A stretch of 64,000 nt of DNA from positions 199,570,521 to 199,634,520 of the forward strand of contig JBOZIK010000001.1 in assembly GCA_051453625.1 (NCBI GenBank), read 5' to 3'. A model generated the notes under the pieces. It saw only the letters and a list, made by a program, of their open reading frames with translations. It was not told the DNA's origin and searched no databases. The position numbers and the translations under genes are program-made. This DNA comes from Welwitschia mirabilis (lineage: Eukaryota; Gnetophyta; Gnetopsida; Welwitschiales). Shown here piece after piece: positions 25,342 through 37,434 of this stretch; position 1 is the first letter of the stretch, and each line of letters begins with the position of its first letter.

Positions 25342-25689
25342 ACTATTCTAATCTCTTAGGTATTTACTTTGCATTTCTCAAATCCCTAGACCTAGGGCTC
25401 CAAGTGAACTTACCTTTATTTTTTATTTAGGCCCTTTAATAAAAGGACTCCTCTAAATATTTTAGATTAGTTCTAGCTCTTTGATGGGAAGCCAATGAAA
25501 TGAGGATAAGAGGGACCTCTTCTTCTCCTTTGAGGTGATGCCCATATTAGACTTCACCAGGAAGAGCTCCTAAGAGAAGAACCACCATAAAAGGAACTCC
25601 TTTATTTAAGGGGAATGCTGCATAAGATAGCCATAGTTAGTAAGAGGTGACTCTACTCATAGACTACACAGAGGAGATGAATTCACCTC

Positions 25690-26163
25690 CAGCTAATAGG
25701 AGATAACTCAAGAGATAGCCCAAGAGATACCTAAAGAGCTAGTTCAGGAATATCCATTATTTGATACCCAAGAGCAAGGGAGGAATGACTAGGCCTATTA
25801 TTAGCTAGAAAAAGAGCCCTAGTTCCACTCAAAATTCAACTATGAACCCTTCTTTAGGAGAAATACAACATCACCCTCAAGAGAACATAGATATAAACAC
25901 TGCACATTGAGAATTTTTGCTGGCAAGCAACAATCTAAGAACTAAAGAAATTCCCCTTTATCACATTTGAATCTTTCATAGAGCTCTTCCTCAAGCCATT
26001 AAGACTAGCTATAAAAAGAAATCCCTTAGATTATATCTAGATAAAAATCTAGTAGATGTTGAAGAATTCAAAGAAGTTAATTAGGCCTTTGAGGTGCTCT
26101 CTGATGAAATGAACTATTTCTTACTAGAACACAACTATGAAATCTTTTTCCTTTTTGTAGAGG
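25690..26163 (+). pseudogene. J-domain-like (DnaJ/HSP40) coding remnant in the 3' part of LINE2
   Basis: One frame from 25911 to 26160 reads EFLLASNNLRTKEIPLYHI, a stop, then IFHRALPQAIKTSYKKKSLR, LYLDKNLVDVEEFKEVN, a stop, and AFEVLSDEMNYFLLEHNYE. Spacing and residues fit a J-domain: a helix II of the QAIKTSYKKKSLRL type, the HPD loop, and a helix III and IV of the FKEVN-AFEVLSDE type. The HPD loop, which J-proteins need to stimulate Hsp70 ATPase, is YLD here. Both changes fit C-to-T mutation (CAT or CAC to TAT; CCA to CTA). A separate frame at 25693-25780 reads QEIAQEIPKELVQEYPLFDT and may be part of the same old protein. It is non-functional now. Position and target duplication place it inside the LINE2 insertion, so it may be transduced or captured host sequence. 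Confidence 0.55.
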
Positions 26164-26492
26164 ATAGTAATCCTTCACTTTTCACATCTTTCTCTAGCTT
26201 AAGTTAAGTTTTGTCACTTCTAGTACTCGGGGATGTTTTCACACTAGTCTAATAGTTAGTAGTTCTTCCCAAGTGGTTGATGCATAGTACTCTTCTAGAT
26301 AGATAGTTTCCTATATTTAGTCTATTTCCCAGGGGTGCTTTCACCTTCCAATTTTGTTTCATTTCTAGTTCATTTTTAAAATTTTAGAAGAATGTTTCCC
26401 TTTCTCCAAACAATTAAATTTCATATCAAATTAGGACATTATTTCCCCTTATGTACAGTTTCTAGTTTAATATACTTGTTCTTTTTCAAAAA

Positions 26493-26509
26493 AAGATGGA
26501 ATTTAAATG
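26493..26509 (+). repeat. LINE2 right target-site duplication after poly(A)
   Basis: Reads AAGATGGAATTTAAATG. It overlaps the end of the poly(A), as is common for target-primed reverse transcription products. Confidence 0.85.
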
Positions 26510-28112
26510 TGGAATGTATCATGGAATAGACATAAAGTAAGGGATAACTTAACCCTTAAGGTATGCTATTCTTATATATACAAAGGTTGGATTATTATTT
26601 AAATTCTTAATATATGTGGTACATTAAGATATATATCACTTTATCATTATGAATTTGCTATGCTATCAAGATTCAAGAAGTACATCCTTAGTATTCTTAG
26701 AATCTTCTTTGATCCTTTAGCTATTAATTTGGCTTTTGTTCATTTTCTAAGTTTGATTGGATAATTTGAAAAGTGATTGTTGATTCAAATTTCCTCAAAT
26801 TTATCCTTCTAAGAAAACTTAGTATGGTTATGAATCTAAAAGTGGAATCTATGTTCTTTAATTATTTATTTGGTTTAAAGACTAGACAACTTAAAATGAT
26901 CTATATACGAAAAATTTAAGTATCAGTTATTCTAGATAATAATTTGGTAATTATAAGAAACACAGTTAACTATTGGTGATTTAAAAATAAACATGATATT
27001 TATAGCCTTTAATTTACTAAATTTTATGAGAAGCAAAGATGTAAAAAAATAAACACATCTCCAAATTAAGATCTTTTTAGTTCCTTAACAAATAATATAA
27101 GAATTTTAAGTCCAAATGGCTATTTGCAATACAAAAAAGTTTCAAATGATCATATTCAAGCCTAGAGATAAGAATTAAAATGAGTTTAAAAACTTTAAAC
27201 TTTAATTTATATTCATTTCCTACATCAAATTGGGTTTGATGCATAAGATTATAAAAGAAACAAAAATATCTAACTTTTGAAATCTAATTTCATTTGAAAT
27301 TTTTAATTAAAATTTTTAATTTCTACCCTTTGAAAATTTTATAAAGTTAAAAAAAGTTATATATATATATTTTTAATTTTAGGCATAAAATAATTATCAC
27401 TTTGAAAATTTCCAATTCTTGTATCCAAAACCAAAATTATACATGTTCTTAATGCTGTAAAGTGTTATGAAGTAAACAAGAATTTTACTTGAAAACTCAT
27501 ATATATAAAAAGTAAAAATACATATTTCTATTAACATTACTATAAAAAACAAAAAAGCATATTAAAAAAAGAAAGAGAGTACATCAAGTAATGGAAGGTC
27601 TTGAACTGTTTCTACATCTTAAAGCTCCTATGAATTACATCCAATTTTGACATTATCTCTCTACTATTCTCATTAATTTTATGAATGATTTCCTTTTTCT
27701 TCTTTCTTATTTTTTCCTAAATTATTTAAATACAACTCTTATGCTTTCTTGATATAATTTCTAGTACTATACTTTTTTCTTGAAAGGAAGTTAGATTAAG
27801 AGATACTTTTCCTTGGTAGTTCTTTCTATTCTTCTTCTTCTGCTTGACTTATTAAAGTTCTAACTTATCTTTTAGGTGTCCAATATACCTCATGATGGAT
27901 TTTTACCTTTGTGAATTATTGATCTATAAGTTAATCAATAACTTTTCTATTTCCACTTGTAATATGCAAGGGTTTATTATCACTCACAAATCTAAGAATA
28001 TCCCTAGTAAGAATCAAAAAAGATGAATTTCTAGTCTTTCATCTTGCATCTTTGATAAGATTGAAGAAAAAATTCTAAACATTAAATCTTTTAAAATTTT
28101 GTATGTTAGTGT
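26510..28112. other. Unassigned sequence between LINE2 and element B
   Basis: AT-rich, no supported gene. The first part is the continuation of the LINE2 target site, just outside element A. A short (AT)n run lies at 27359-27370. The minus strand near 27600-28110 has some coding-like composition (pyrimidine-rich plus strand), but no motif was recognised. Confidence 0.45.
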
Positions 28113-29200
28113 TGAATCTTATTTCAACCATGAGTTAATCTAAGAAAGGCAAAAACTAGTAAGGATGGAATACATTATTGGTGTAAACTAAGTAGTTACA
28201 ATCTATTTATGTGCTTTTTCTTTTACCTACAATTAGTTAGGACCTAGCCTATGCTAGTATATAATGCAAAGTATTACTTGTGTAGAGTAGAAAATAATAG
28301 TGTAGAAATGTACATGGTTAACATAAATTAAATTAAATGAAAAAACAAAAATGTAGTATACAAAACTACACTCGAATGAATGTAGATTCAATGTCATAAA
28401 GATTTAGGGGTGTTGTTCCACATCCTAGCTTTAATAACTAAGAACTTAATAATGAAAAGGTACTCAAAGAGTCCTAACGAATAAATTTAATTGAGAATTC
28501 TCAAGGGGGTGTTTCTTTCCATATTCAAAATTAAGAGATTTTACTAAGAGAAACTACTAAAATTCTATAGATATCAATCTTGAATTCATTCTAAAAATAA
28601 AACATAAGAAATAAAAAAATGTAATAACTATGCCAACATTATATAGAAAATAATAAATTCAAGGTCAACACTGTAGGGCTTCAATAGATTACTATAGTGC
28701 TATCACCATTATAGAGGCTAAAAAAAGATAATTTCATCCTAGGTTATAGTAAGAAATTCCATTTCTACCAAAAGGATGAAATCCTTCATATGTTTAGGAG
28801 TGGGATAAATTCATTAGCACTGGTAAAGGAGGAGTTAGCATTACTATGATATAGAGAGATGCATTTCAACTATAGCTAGTAATTACAATGGCTGGAATGA
28901 GCTCTTAGAAGGGAAGAATGATTAATATTAACTTCCTTTTCTGAGAAAGAGTTAGAGTGACATCAATTCCTCTTTAAAAGGGTGTGTAATAATGCTATAA
29001 GTAAGTACCTATTCTACTAGCTACTAATGAAGAGCAAAGAATGTTTGAGTAATGTCTAACTCTAAACTCCACACAATAATAATAAACTCAAATGTTCATC
29101 CAACCATATGAAAAAATTACTATTTAAATGAATTTTATGATAAGTACATGCAAGAATATCCAAAATTACATCATCATACATGCTAAATCAAGTCTCCACA
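28113..29200 (-). repeat. Element B 3' LTR
   Basis: About 1.09 kb, partner of 39321-40370. The right end CTCCACA gives TGTGGAG on the minus strand. Boundaries are uncertain by about 10 bp at the left. Confidence 0.83.
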
Positions 29201-32200
29201 TAATCTTCTAGAGAAGACTTTAATATGTCCTCTGGAAAATCTAATAAATAGTAGCTAAATATATTACATAAAGTATTAATGCTAAATGAAAAAATATTAT
29301 CTAAGTATTAGAAAGAAAATAAAAAACATCAAAATCAAGAGGTTTATTTTCCTTGGGCTAGCGATGCTAAGAAATGGACTGTCTTCTCAATTGCACTATT
29401 CCTTATATCTTTTTCAAGGTTCAAATTTTTTGTAACACTAGTAACTAGTATAAGTGAGATTTTAATATCTTGTAACTCCCCTCAGACATGTTGTTCAAAA
29501 GCTGTAAAGGCTATTTTCATGTTTTTCTATTTCTGCAACATTTTCTAGAGTGCTTAACTTATGTTGTGAACATCTTTCTATTACTAAGGGTTATGGATTT
29601 TACTATAGTTAATTTTATTATTTTCTAATCTTTTGCACTCTACTTTCATCAAGACTAATTTGGTGTAAAATGCTATAAGATAGACACTAGATCAAGTGAA
29701 GCTTCATAGTAAGTACATCCATCAGATGTAAAACTTTGAAAACCATGTAGGGGTATGACATTATTCATATCCCTTATAATAGCTTTAGCCATCCTTTTAA
29801 GAATAAATACTAGAGCATACATTTGTATTTCTATCTTAATAAAAAGAAATGGACTAGGTAGATCATAGTAATAATAGCATGGTTATAGGTACCTAAAACA
29901 TTTTTGGATAGCATTTGTAGAACTACCCTCTAAAGAGATACTAAATTGGAGTACCTTAAATATGTTATATTTTCTAGTGTAGTGAGTAGCATAATTTCAT
30001 GCCCCTTGTACTTCTCTAATAAATGACTTATTATAGTAGGATTGTTCTTATGCGGATTCTAGTAGCTTTAGATATTAAACTTACAATTATCACAAATGAT
30101 TTTTCTACCATTATTATTGAGACCTCTTTTCCTTAGCTTATCATGATACTATAAAATATCTTAATCTCATTCAATGAAAAGGTACCTTCATAGTTAAGTA
30201 AATAGTCCCACTACATGTTTCTTATATTTTCATCCAAATTAAGAAAAAACTACCAAAGCATGTATCTTAGGTATAACTCAAAAATAACATTCTGGGCTAC
30301 TACGTTTGCTAGATATTCCAATTGTATGAAGGAGAGCTATGTAATTTTTGATTATGATTTCTTATTGGGCTTGGTGTTAAAATCCCATTCATCAAGTAGG
30401 ACTTTATCTTTCCCCTTAGCTAGATTATTTATTTTAGTTTTCTTTCCTATCTGAATTGGAGATATGATGGGATATATTTCCTTAGAACTTTTCCCTTTAG
30501 CCGCCTAAGTCAGAGTATATGAGATATATTATTATGCTGATAATATCTACTACACCACACTCTCCTTTTTCCTTTGGGCATTTGTAAATTAGGCTTTACT
30601 TATACCTTACTACTGATGACTTGCCATTCTTTATATAACTTTGATTAATTTTATTGGGTTGGGGGTTCAAAAATTTCTTAGTTTGTTTTGATTTTCTCTT
30701 AGAACTAGAAGGAGGCTTCTTTTTCTTGGTTGGAGACTATACTTATTCCTTTTTTCTTACTTTAGTTGTTCTAATTCTTTGATAGTTTTTTTCCTTTTTT
30801 TTTTCTTTGGATTTATTACAACCTGAAAGGATTACTATTCTTCTTGATGCTTATTCTATTTTTTGTGTTATGATTCTTCTAAGCATGATTTAGTACTTCA
30901 CCTACTCTCAGCTCTTATCTAGTACCTATACCCACATAAAAAATAAGTTTCTAACTATTTTACTATAGGTTTAGATATTTTTAAGGCTGGTTCTAAGTGT
31001 GTGATCTAAACTTCTCCTCTTTACTTTCTTTATGATGATAAATCCCGTCAATTAGTTTGTCTTACCAAAATATCACTTTTTAGTAGCTCAATTAGGGATC
31101 CAAATTCTTTGGTTAGATACATACACATTTAGTGTATGTGGTTTAACTACTCTATATGGATGAATTACTTCTTCTCATTTAAGTACTTATTCCTTAATGA
31201 ATGGAAGAATATTTAATTATATTTGAGATTGAAAAAGCTTAAATTAAGAAAAATACATGGCTTTTATTGTTTTAAAGCCCTTTTGATTATTTCTGTAACT
31301 ATTGGCACTATTTTAGTAGTTTTCCTATTAACAATCACATAGATAATATACATGTTACACATATTCCTACCACACATCTTATTATTACTTTATTGAATTA
31401 TAATCAAGAGGCATTATCCAACCAAAGTATGGTAAGAAAACTCTATGAAGAAAGAAATTTTACTTACATGAAATCATAATTTAATCACATAACATGTTTA
31501 TGCCAAAACATTTTCTAGAAACCTTATGGAAGTAATAGTATAACTATCCACTTCATAAGTTCAAAATCCTAAACATAGAAAGCAAGCACAAAACATTAAA
31601 AAAGGGGAAAATGTTATTGTATTATGACATCACCTTCTTAGAAAGTTATTACATCATAATAGCATACCCGTAGATGGAGAAATCAGTTACAATAAAGTCA
31701 AAGTTTCTTGTAGGAATGTTGTTGTAAGGGAGTCAATAGTGAATCTAGTGGAATCAAGATAATAGAGATCAAGAAAAGCTTGAATAGCTAGATTTACCAT
31801 GAGAACTCCTTAATATCTAAGAGTAAACAATAGAAAATAAGAAAGGAAAAAGTACAAAAGGGAGAATAAAATAATATTATCAAAAACCCTTATGTGACGC
31901 AATGGAATAAGCATAAGTAATTGAGAAGTTCCCAAGGGTGTTGGCAATGAAGTAGTATAAAGTGAGGTAAGAGATGCTAGATGAAATGGTAGTGTTTAAG
32001 CATAAGCATGTGCATCTTTTACAGAGAGAAGGGATTAATTATAATAAGGATTTTGAATGTTTAACATGGGGCACCCTTTGTGTGTAACATGTGAAATGCT
32101 TCTACTAGTTTATCCCTCTTTTACATAAAATAGATGTTACATTGTACCTGAGTATAACTCTTACTTGCAAAATGACATGAACATAAAAAAAATTTATAGT

Positions 32201-33299
32201 CCATAGTGATTGTATTCAATTAAGTAGTTTGTCTCTATGCCTTTCTTGAAAGATATCTAGATTAGAGTAGACTGAAGGATAGGGCTAGTGTTGATTCTTA
32301 TAAAATTTTTTAATCTAGAAAAACTCATGTTGATGTTCTTAGATAGTTCACTATTGTTATAAATGTAATAATAATTGTAAAGTATAGGTAATAGGCATAA
32401 ACTATGATTTGATCTTAACTTAGAACCACTACAAGGAGATATATCTAGTTTTATTCATGGTTCATACATAGAGGAAAAGTTCTTTCCAAAAAATCTTGTA
32501 AAGAAATTCCATGAACAATATTAACCCAATTAAAACATAATTGAGTATAATGTTTTTTAAAAACTAGATGAAAACACATAGGATGACGTAAATTTACTAT
32601 GAAGAAAGATAACCAAAGAGGTATTAACTTGAGATTAAAGGATGAATGATTATGTATTACAATAGCATAATCCCTAAGTTTATTTATCCTTCTTCTCTGT
32701 TTCTCCCCTTTCTTATAATATAGTGGCAATAATAAGTGTATTTTCCAAAATAGGATGGGATCATAAAATACTCCTATGCCACTATGAGTAGCATCATGAC
32801 ATACCTTGTATTTTATCTTCTTCTAGTTTTAAACCACAACTCACTCATTTGCAAATGGGATGATAATAATACTCATTAGACAACTATAACATTAAAGCTT
32901 CAGATGCTAGTATTAGAAGGTAGGTTACATTATGAAAGTATTAAATAGAAAATGGGAATGAGCTCTATTTTATAGATTAAACTCACTTATTATTTTGAAC
33001 TTATAGCATTAGGAAAGAGAAGGACATGTTTTGGGTAAAATATAAACATAAGTCTAACACAATCTTCTAAAAAATATCTGATTATCATGAAAATGGTATT
33101 ATTTAAATAAGAAATATAGCAAAGGAATATATTAGTTTATGTACAGAGATATAGGTAGATATCCCTATGATGTTAAATAATGCCAAAAGGATATTCAAGT
33201 ATTGAAAAATACTTTTCTTCCAAGGTAATCACCTTTATAACTTGGGATTATTCTCTAATGATTGTTTGATAATAGAATAATTTAAACCTCTATCCATTA
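29201..33299 (-). other. Element B interval between integrase and 3' LTR (env-like region position)
   Basis: Athila elements often carry an extra env-like ORF here. I see no env motif. One 92-codon frame at 32729-32451 (basic start KKGEKQRRRINKLRDYA, then a hydrophobic segment IPLWLSFFIVNL) is the only sizeable open stretch on the element's strand. The rest has dense stops. A decayed extra ORF is plausible but not shown. Confidence 0.4.
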
Positions 33300-34300
33300 A
33301 TCATAAACATGCTACACTTTCCAGGTTCTAAAAGAAGAACTACCCAATTATCATGGTGAATTCTTATAAAAGATCCTAACCATTGAAAGAGATAAGTATT
33401 TTGTGCATTGAATTTAGTTTATGATAAAATAGAAGTACTAGATCTCTAGGTTAAAAAGTCAATTATCTACGTTTTTTTTCAGAGTGATGCTTCATATAAT
33501 TATTAAGTAGAAGTATATTTATAAGCCTCTCATATGTAACTCATCTAAATATTATAGTTGATTCATCTATTCTCTATAAGATTTGTATTATTTTTGAAAT
33601 TGAGGATGCTTATAGATTTTAAAGACTTAAAAGCCATTTCCATAAGAAGCATACATTGTTTTCCATAGACTAATTACAAGGGAGTACATTAAAAGGATAT
33701 CTTAAAGGTAGTCCTATAAATTCATGGTACTTCCTTCAATTTTATACTTCATTTGTTCTTGAGGTATCCTATCAATTTAGCCAATAACCTCTTAATTTCT
33801 TTATTTGTTCATTCTATAAGACCACTGGTTTTTAGGTGATAAGAGTTTATCATCCTATGCTGTATACCATTCCTGATCAATAGTTTTTTTATCACATTGT
33901 TTAAGAAGTTCATTTCTTAATGAAAAATCAACACTCTAGGAAATTTAAATCTACTCAAAAGTGGGATTTGATTAAAAAAAACCATCTTTGCTTCATTTCT
34001 TTGAATATATCTTAACTTAACCCTTTTACTCACATACTTACATGCTAGTATGATGTAGAATTTTCTAAAATATGAAGGTTTTAGATGATCCATAAAATTA
34101 ATTACCCAATAATAAAAAATTTTAAACTAAAAAATGGGGTAAAGAGGTAATTGATATCACTTGTTTAAGGGTTCAAATTTTTAGCATATTTCACATGCTT
34201 TACTAAACTTATGAGTGTTCTTAAAAAATGTTAGCTATAAAAAATTTTACATAGAACTTCATGTGTAGCTTTTATACCATCAAAATGAGCTCCTATAACC
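33300..34300 (-). pseudogene. Element B integrase remnant
   Basis: The minus strand shows the N-terminal zinc-binding part (AHFDGIKATHEVLCKIFYS, then LVKHVKYAKNLNP) at about 34290-34160, with both cysteines of the usual RCxKCQ replaced. The catalytic-core segment (LLIRNGIQHRMINSYHLKTS, GLIE, TNKEIKRLLAKLIGYLKNK) lies at about 33890-33760, and a later segment resembling LDELHMRGL near 33540. The core Glu of the DDE triad can be read in GLIE. Integrase would insert the cDNA into the genome. Frameshifts and stops break it. Confidence 0.78.
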
Positions 34301-34999
34301 ACTCCATGACATAATTATAAGAATTTATCTTACTCTATTTAGGAAAACAATACCTATAAGTATTATCTATACACAGTTTAAATAGAAGCAGTGGTATCTA
34401 GTGATAATTATGGATTTTTCTTAAGAATAACCTCTTTTCATGACTACTTCATGAACAAGACATATGTTGGCATACCAAGTAGGTGCCTATGTTTATAAAC
34501 CAAGGATCAAAACATTGTTGGAATTAAACTACAAACATAACTTTACTAGGAAATTATTCGTATTTGTGATTATTCTCACATTGTTCTGCCGATATAAGAA
34601 GCTAAGATAAATGATTATCCACTAGGTTTTTGCAACCTTTCCTATCTAGAATCATCAAATCAAATTTCTATAAAAGTAATATCCAATGTATTACATGAGA
34701 ATTCAAGTTAATCTAGCTAACATATAAGAAGGGAAGTGTGATCAATATGTACATTGATATGATGTTTAATAAATAAATTCCTAAACATATCTAATGTCAA
34801 AATTACTACTAACAACTCTTGTTATATGTTTTAATAATTAAATTAAGCTAGGTTTAGTATTTTATTAAAGTAGAAAATGAAAATTAATTTTTTGTTTAAC
34901 TTTTTTGTGACATGGCACTTATGACAAAGTTACTAGCATATATCATTAATTAAAAATATAAATTCTAATTAGGCCTCATAGAATGGTGTTAGTCATCAA

Positions 35000-35780
35000 T
35001 TTTTAATTTAATAGCTTAAAAAATTCCTCACATTCCTAGGACCAATGAAAAGGTATCTCCTTCTTAAGTAGAGAGTGTAAAGTTTTGCAAATCTTTAAAT
35101 GCTCTTTAATAAATCTTCTATTAAAATCTACATGTCCTAGGAATGACCTTAGTTTTTTAATGTTAGAGGGTGAAGGAAGATCCTTAATTGCTATAACTTT
35201 AGAAGGACCTATGGCTATTTTGTCTTCAAAAAGTATGTATCCTAATATAAATTCTTTTGTCATCATAAAGTTTGATTTTTTCCAACTTAGTTTTAATCCA
35301 ATTTTAATGCATCAATTCAATATAGTCTCTAATCTTTCTAATGTCTAATAAAAGGAGTTCCCCCAAATAGAGAAATAATTCATGAAAATTTATATATATT
35401 TATCCAGCACATTAGTAAATATGCCTATCATGGCCCATTAGAAAGTGATAAGAGCATTACATAATCCAAAGGAAATCCTCTTAAATGCATAATTATCAAA
35501 TGGGGAGATGAAAGTAGTTAAGAGTTAATCCTCTAAAGCAATATGAATTTTATTATAGCCGATGTACCCATCCAAGAAGCAATAGTATTCTTGACCTTGT
35601 ATTCTATTTATCACTTCATCTACAAATGGAATAAAGAAATGATCTTTTATAGTAATAGTGTTTAGTTGACTAAAGTTTAACCATACTCTCCACTTATTGT
35701 TTTTCTTTGGAATCATAGTAATAGCACTTATCCCTTTACTCTTCAAAATTGGGTAAATGATTTTAGCATCCATCAACTTA
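35000..35780 (-). pseudogene. Element B reverse transcriptase remnant
   Basis: Two open pieces, 35776-35525 (MDAKIIYPILKSKGISAITM, RVWLNFSQLNTITIKDHFF, GQEYYCFLDGYIGYNKIHIA) and 35266-35036 (FILGYILFEDKIAIGPSKV, LRSFLGHVDFNRRFIKEHLK), hold RT fingers and palm and the start of the RNase H connection. Between them, 35524-35267, the frame has stops but shows ISFGLCNALITF and a catalytic box read as FMNYF near 35389-35370 in place of FMDDF: both catalytic aspartates are gone (GAT to AAT and TAT). The FLDGYxGYNxI motif fits the Athila lineage. Non-functional. Confidence 0.9.
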
Positions 35781-36479
35781 ATAATCTCTTATTTTACTAT
35801 TTTTATAAAAGATAGATTTAATCACATTTTCATCTATTTCATTAGTTTTGCATTTGATTCTAGGTAGATTTTATGTTGGATAATAAAAGATGAGATACTT
35901 ATAAGATTATTATGAGTCCATGTGAAGGCTTCTAATTTTCTTTTTAACATTCTTAATAATCTATTCTCTTATTCCTCTTTCAAATTAACCTTCATTACTA
36001 TTGTCTTAGTATTGTTCTTATCCAAGAATAAATACTTCAAATTGATAGGTAAGGGCTCAGATCTAATTTTAAAGGAGAACCTTTACCTTTCTTGTCCTTA
36101 GCCATACGATGAAAACCATCTTCATTCAATAAGTCTTGGGTATAAAAAATACCATACTAGTTATTCTTCGCCACTATTTTTGATATAATATTAATATTGT
36201 GCTTAAGTTATACTTATAATATGCATCTTATTAACTTATAGGAATAGTTAAAATATAGAGACTACTAAACTATTTTCCATTGATTTCTTTGCCTTTCTAA
36301 TACTTTGTCTTTACATAAGATCAATAAATGTTTTGATTGCTATTTACTCTAGTATTAAATAATCTTCAATAGATTGTATTCTTTGATATAGTTCTTCATC
36401 TCTTCATACTTGTTACATGTCTCCATAGATTTATAGATCTTAGAATTAAATTTTTTATTTTTAAATTGTAATATTAGTG

Positions 36480-36770
36480 TTCTTATTTTTATGTGGATAA
36501 CTCCATTAGGTATTGCCAACCATGCTCTTCCTAAGATATGTAAGTAGCATCTGCTTCTTCCTACTTCTAAAACTACAAAGTGTGTAGGATAATATCCTTT
36601 ATAGACCTAAATGATTAAGTACTTGATAATTCTAATAGCTCTCTTCAAGGATTCATCTACAATTTTAAGTGAACATTTACTAGTTATAGCCTTTTCATTA
36701 ACTTCATACTTTTCATAGTGTACTCAAGNNNNNNNNNNGTTAACACTTGTTCCTAGATAGAACAAGTAAT
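36480..36770 (-). pseudogene. Element B retropepsin remnant
   Basis: The minus strand reads a LFYLGTSVN segment at about 36768-36739, equivalent to the LxDLGTSVN active site with the catalytic Asp position now Tyr (GAT to TAT). After a 10-base N placeholder and further decay come THFVVLEVGRSRCYLHILGR and AWLAIPNGVI at about 36585-36490, the flap and ILGRxxLA part of plant gypsy proteases. It would mature Gag-Pol. It lacks the catalytic residue. Confidence 0.65.
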
Positions 36771-37434
36771 CCTTTAATCAATGTATACCTTTCAAGGTCA
36801 TTGTGACTATTTCATCCCTTGGGTCTTTATGCTTAAGATTTTTTTGGCTTAATGCTATGAATTTCTGATAATCTTAGCATATTTTTTCTAGTAATTTCCT
36901 ATTTCTCTTTCTTTTAATCAAGTTCTTGAAGGCTTTCTCATATTTTCTATTGTCTTTTAATAACTTCCAAAGAAGAAATGAAACAAAAAGTTATTTTAAG
37001 ATGGTTCTAGCTCTTTAGTCCATTCTACCTATTGCAATTTTAATATCTTTGGGAATGAAGGGCTAGATGGGATTTTAAGTCAGTCAAGAATTGTATTAGT
37101 ATTTTAGTTCCCTTTCTTGTAACTACCTTAATATCTTTAATCACATTAGGGTTAGGTTTAGGAGAATAATATAATTCTCCTACCTATATTGAGTTGGCAT
37201 ATAGGGATTATTGCATAATTTTCATCAACTTATGTAGATCTTCACCCATGTTTTATATAGCTTTTATAGTTTGAATGAACTCCTACTTTAATGTCTATTG
37301 GAGGATATTAAGTAAGTTCTATTCTAAGAGGATTATTATTATTCTGCTTATGCTACATCTAATATTATTCTAAGCAAATCATGATCCAAAGGATTTCACT
37401 AGTTTTGAAAAAAGAGTCTAGACCTTATGGATTT

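Larger units (their letters stand above)
24440..25440 (+). pseudogene. Coding-like segment of unknown origin inside LINE2, interrupted by a false gap
   Basis: Downstream of the zf-RVT-like region a plus-strand frame reads as protein with few stops (RLWNEEPSYTSLGEIKGSIS near 24490-24550, then GSMKHFTSSSVGFLSYQVC near 24690-24745, then LFSPWCLGAELVD at 24757-24795). On the other side of the N run the same protein resumes from a repeated 61-bp sequence and continues FENYSNLLGIYFAFLKSLDL. If the two copies of the repeat are merged, the frame is continuous with only scattered stops. The part after the gap faintly resembles gag-like plant transposon proteins, but I do not recognise a family. It belongs to the inserted LINE2 unit by position. 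Confidence 0.45.
20031..26492 (+). mobile_element. LINE2: near full-length L1-type LINE with target duplication and extra 3' coding-like segment
   Basis: Plus strand. A 17-bp target duplication, 20014-20030 and 26493-26509, differs at one base (a G/A transition) and brackets the element. The right copy follows a short poly(A) at 26488-26494 that ends a T/A-rich tail (TTAATATACTTGTTCTTTTTC), so the inserted unit ends here. Inside are a 190-bp leader, ORF1 (DUF4283 and two zinc knuckles), ORF2 (endonuclease, RT and zf-RVT-like end), then about 2.2 kb that includes a coding-like segment and a J-domain-like stretch. It inserted a few bases outside the end of element A, so it is younger than A. 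A 463-base gap lies within it. Confidence 0.88.

Noticed and set aside
25911-26163. A functional DnaJ gene
   Set aside because: The frame has stops, the HPD loop is lost, and it lies within a transposed unit; only a remnant can be claimed.
27359-27370. Short (AT)n run as a regulatory site
   Set aside because: It is a simple low-complexity tract in AT-rich sequence with no context.
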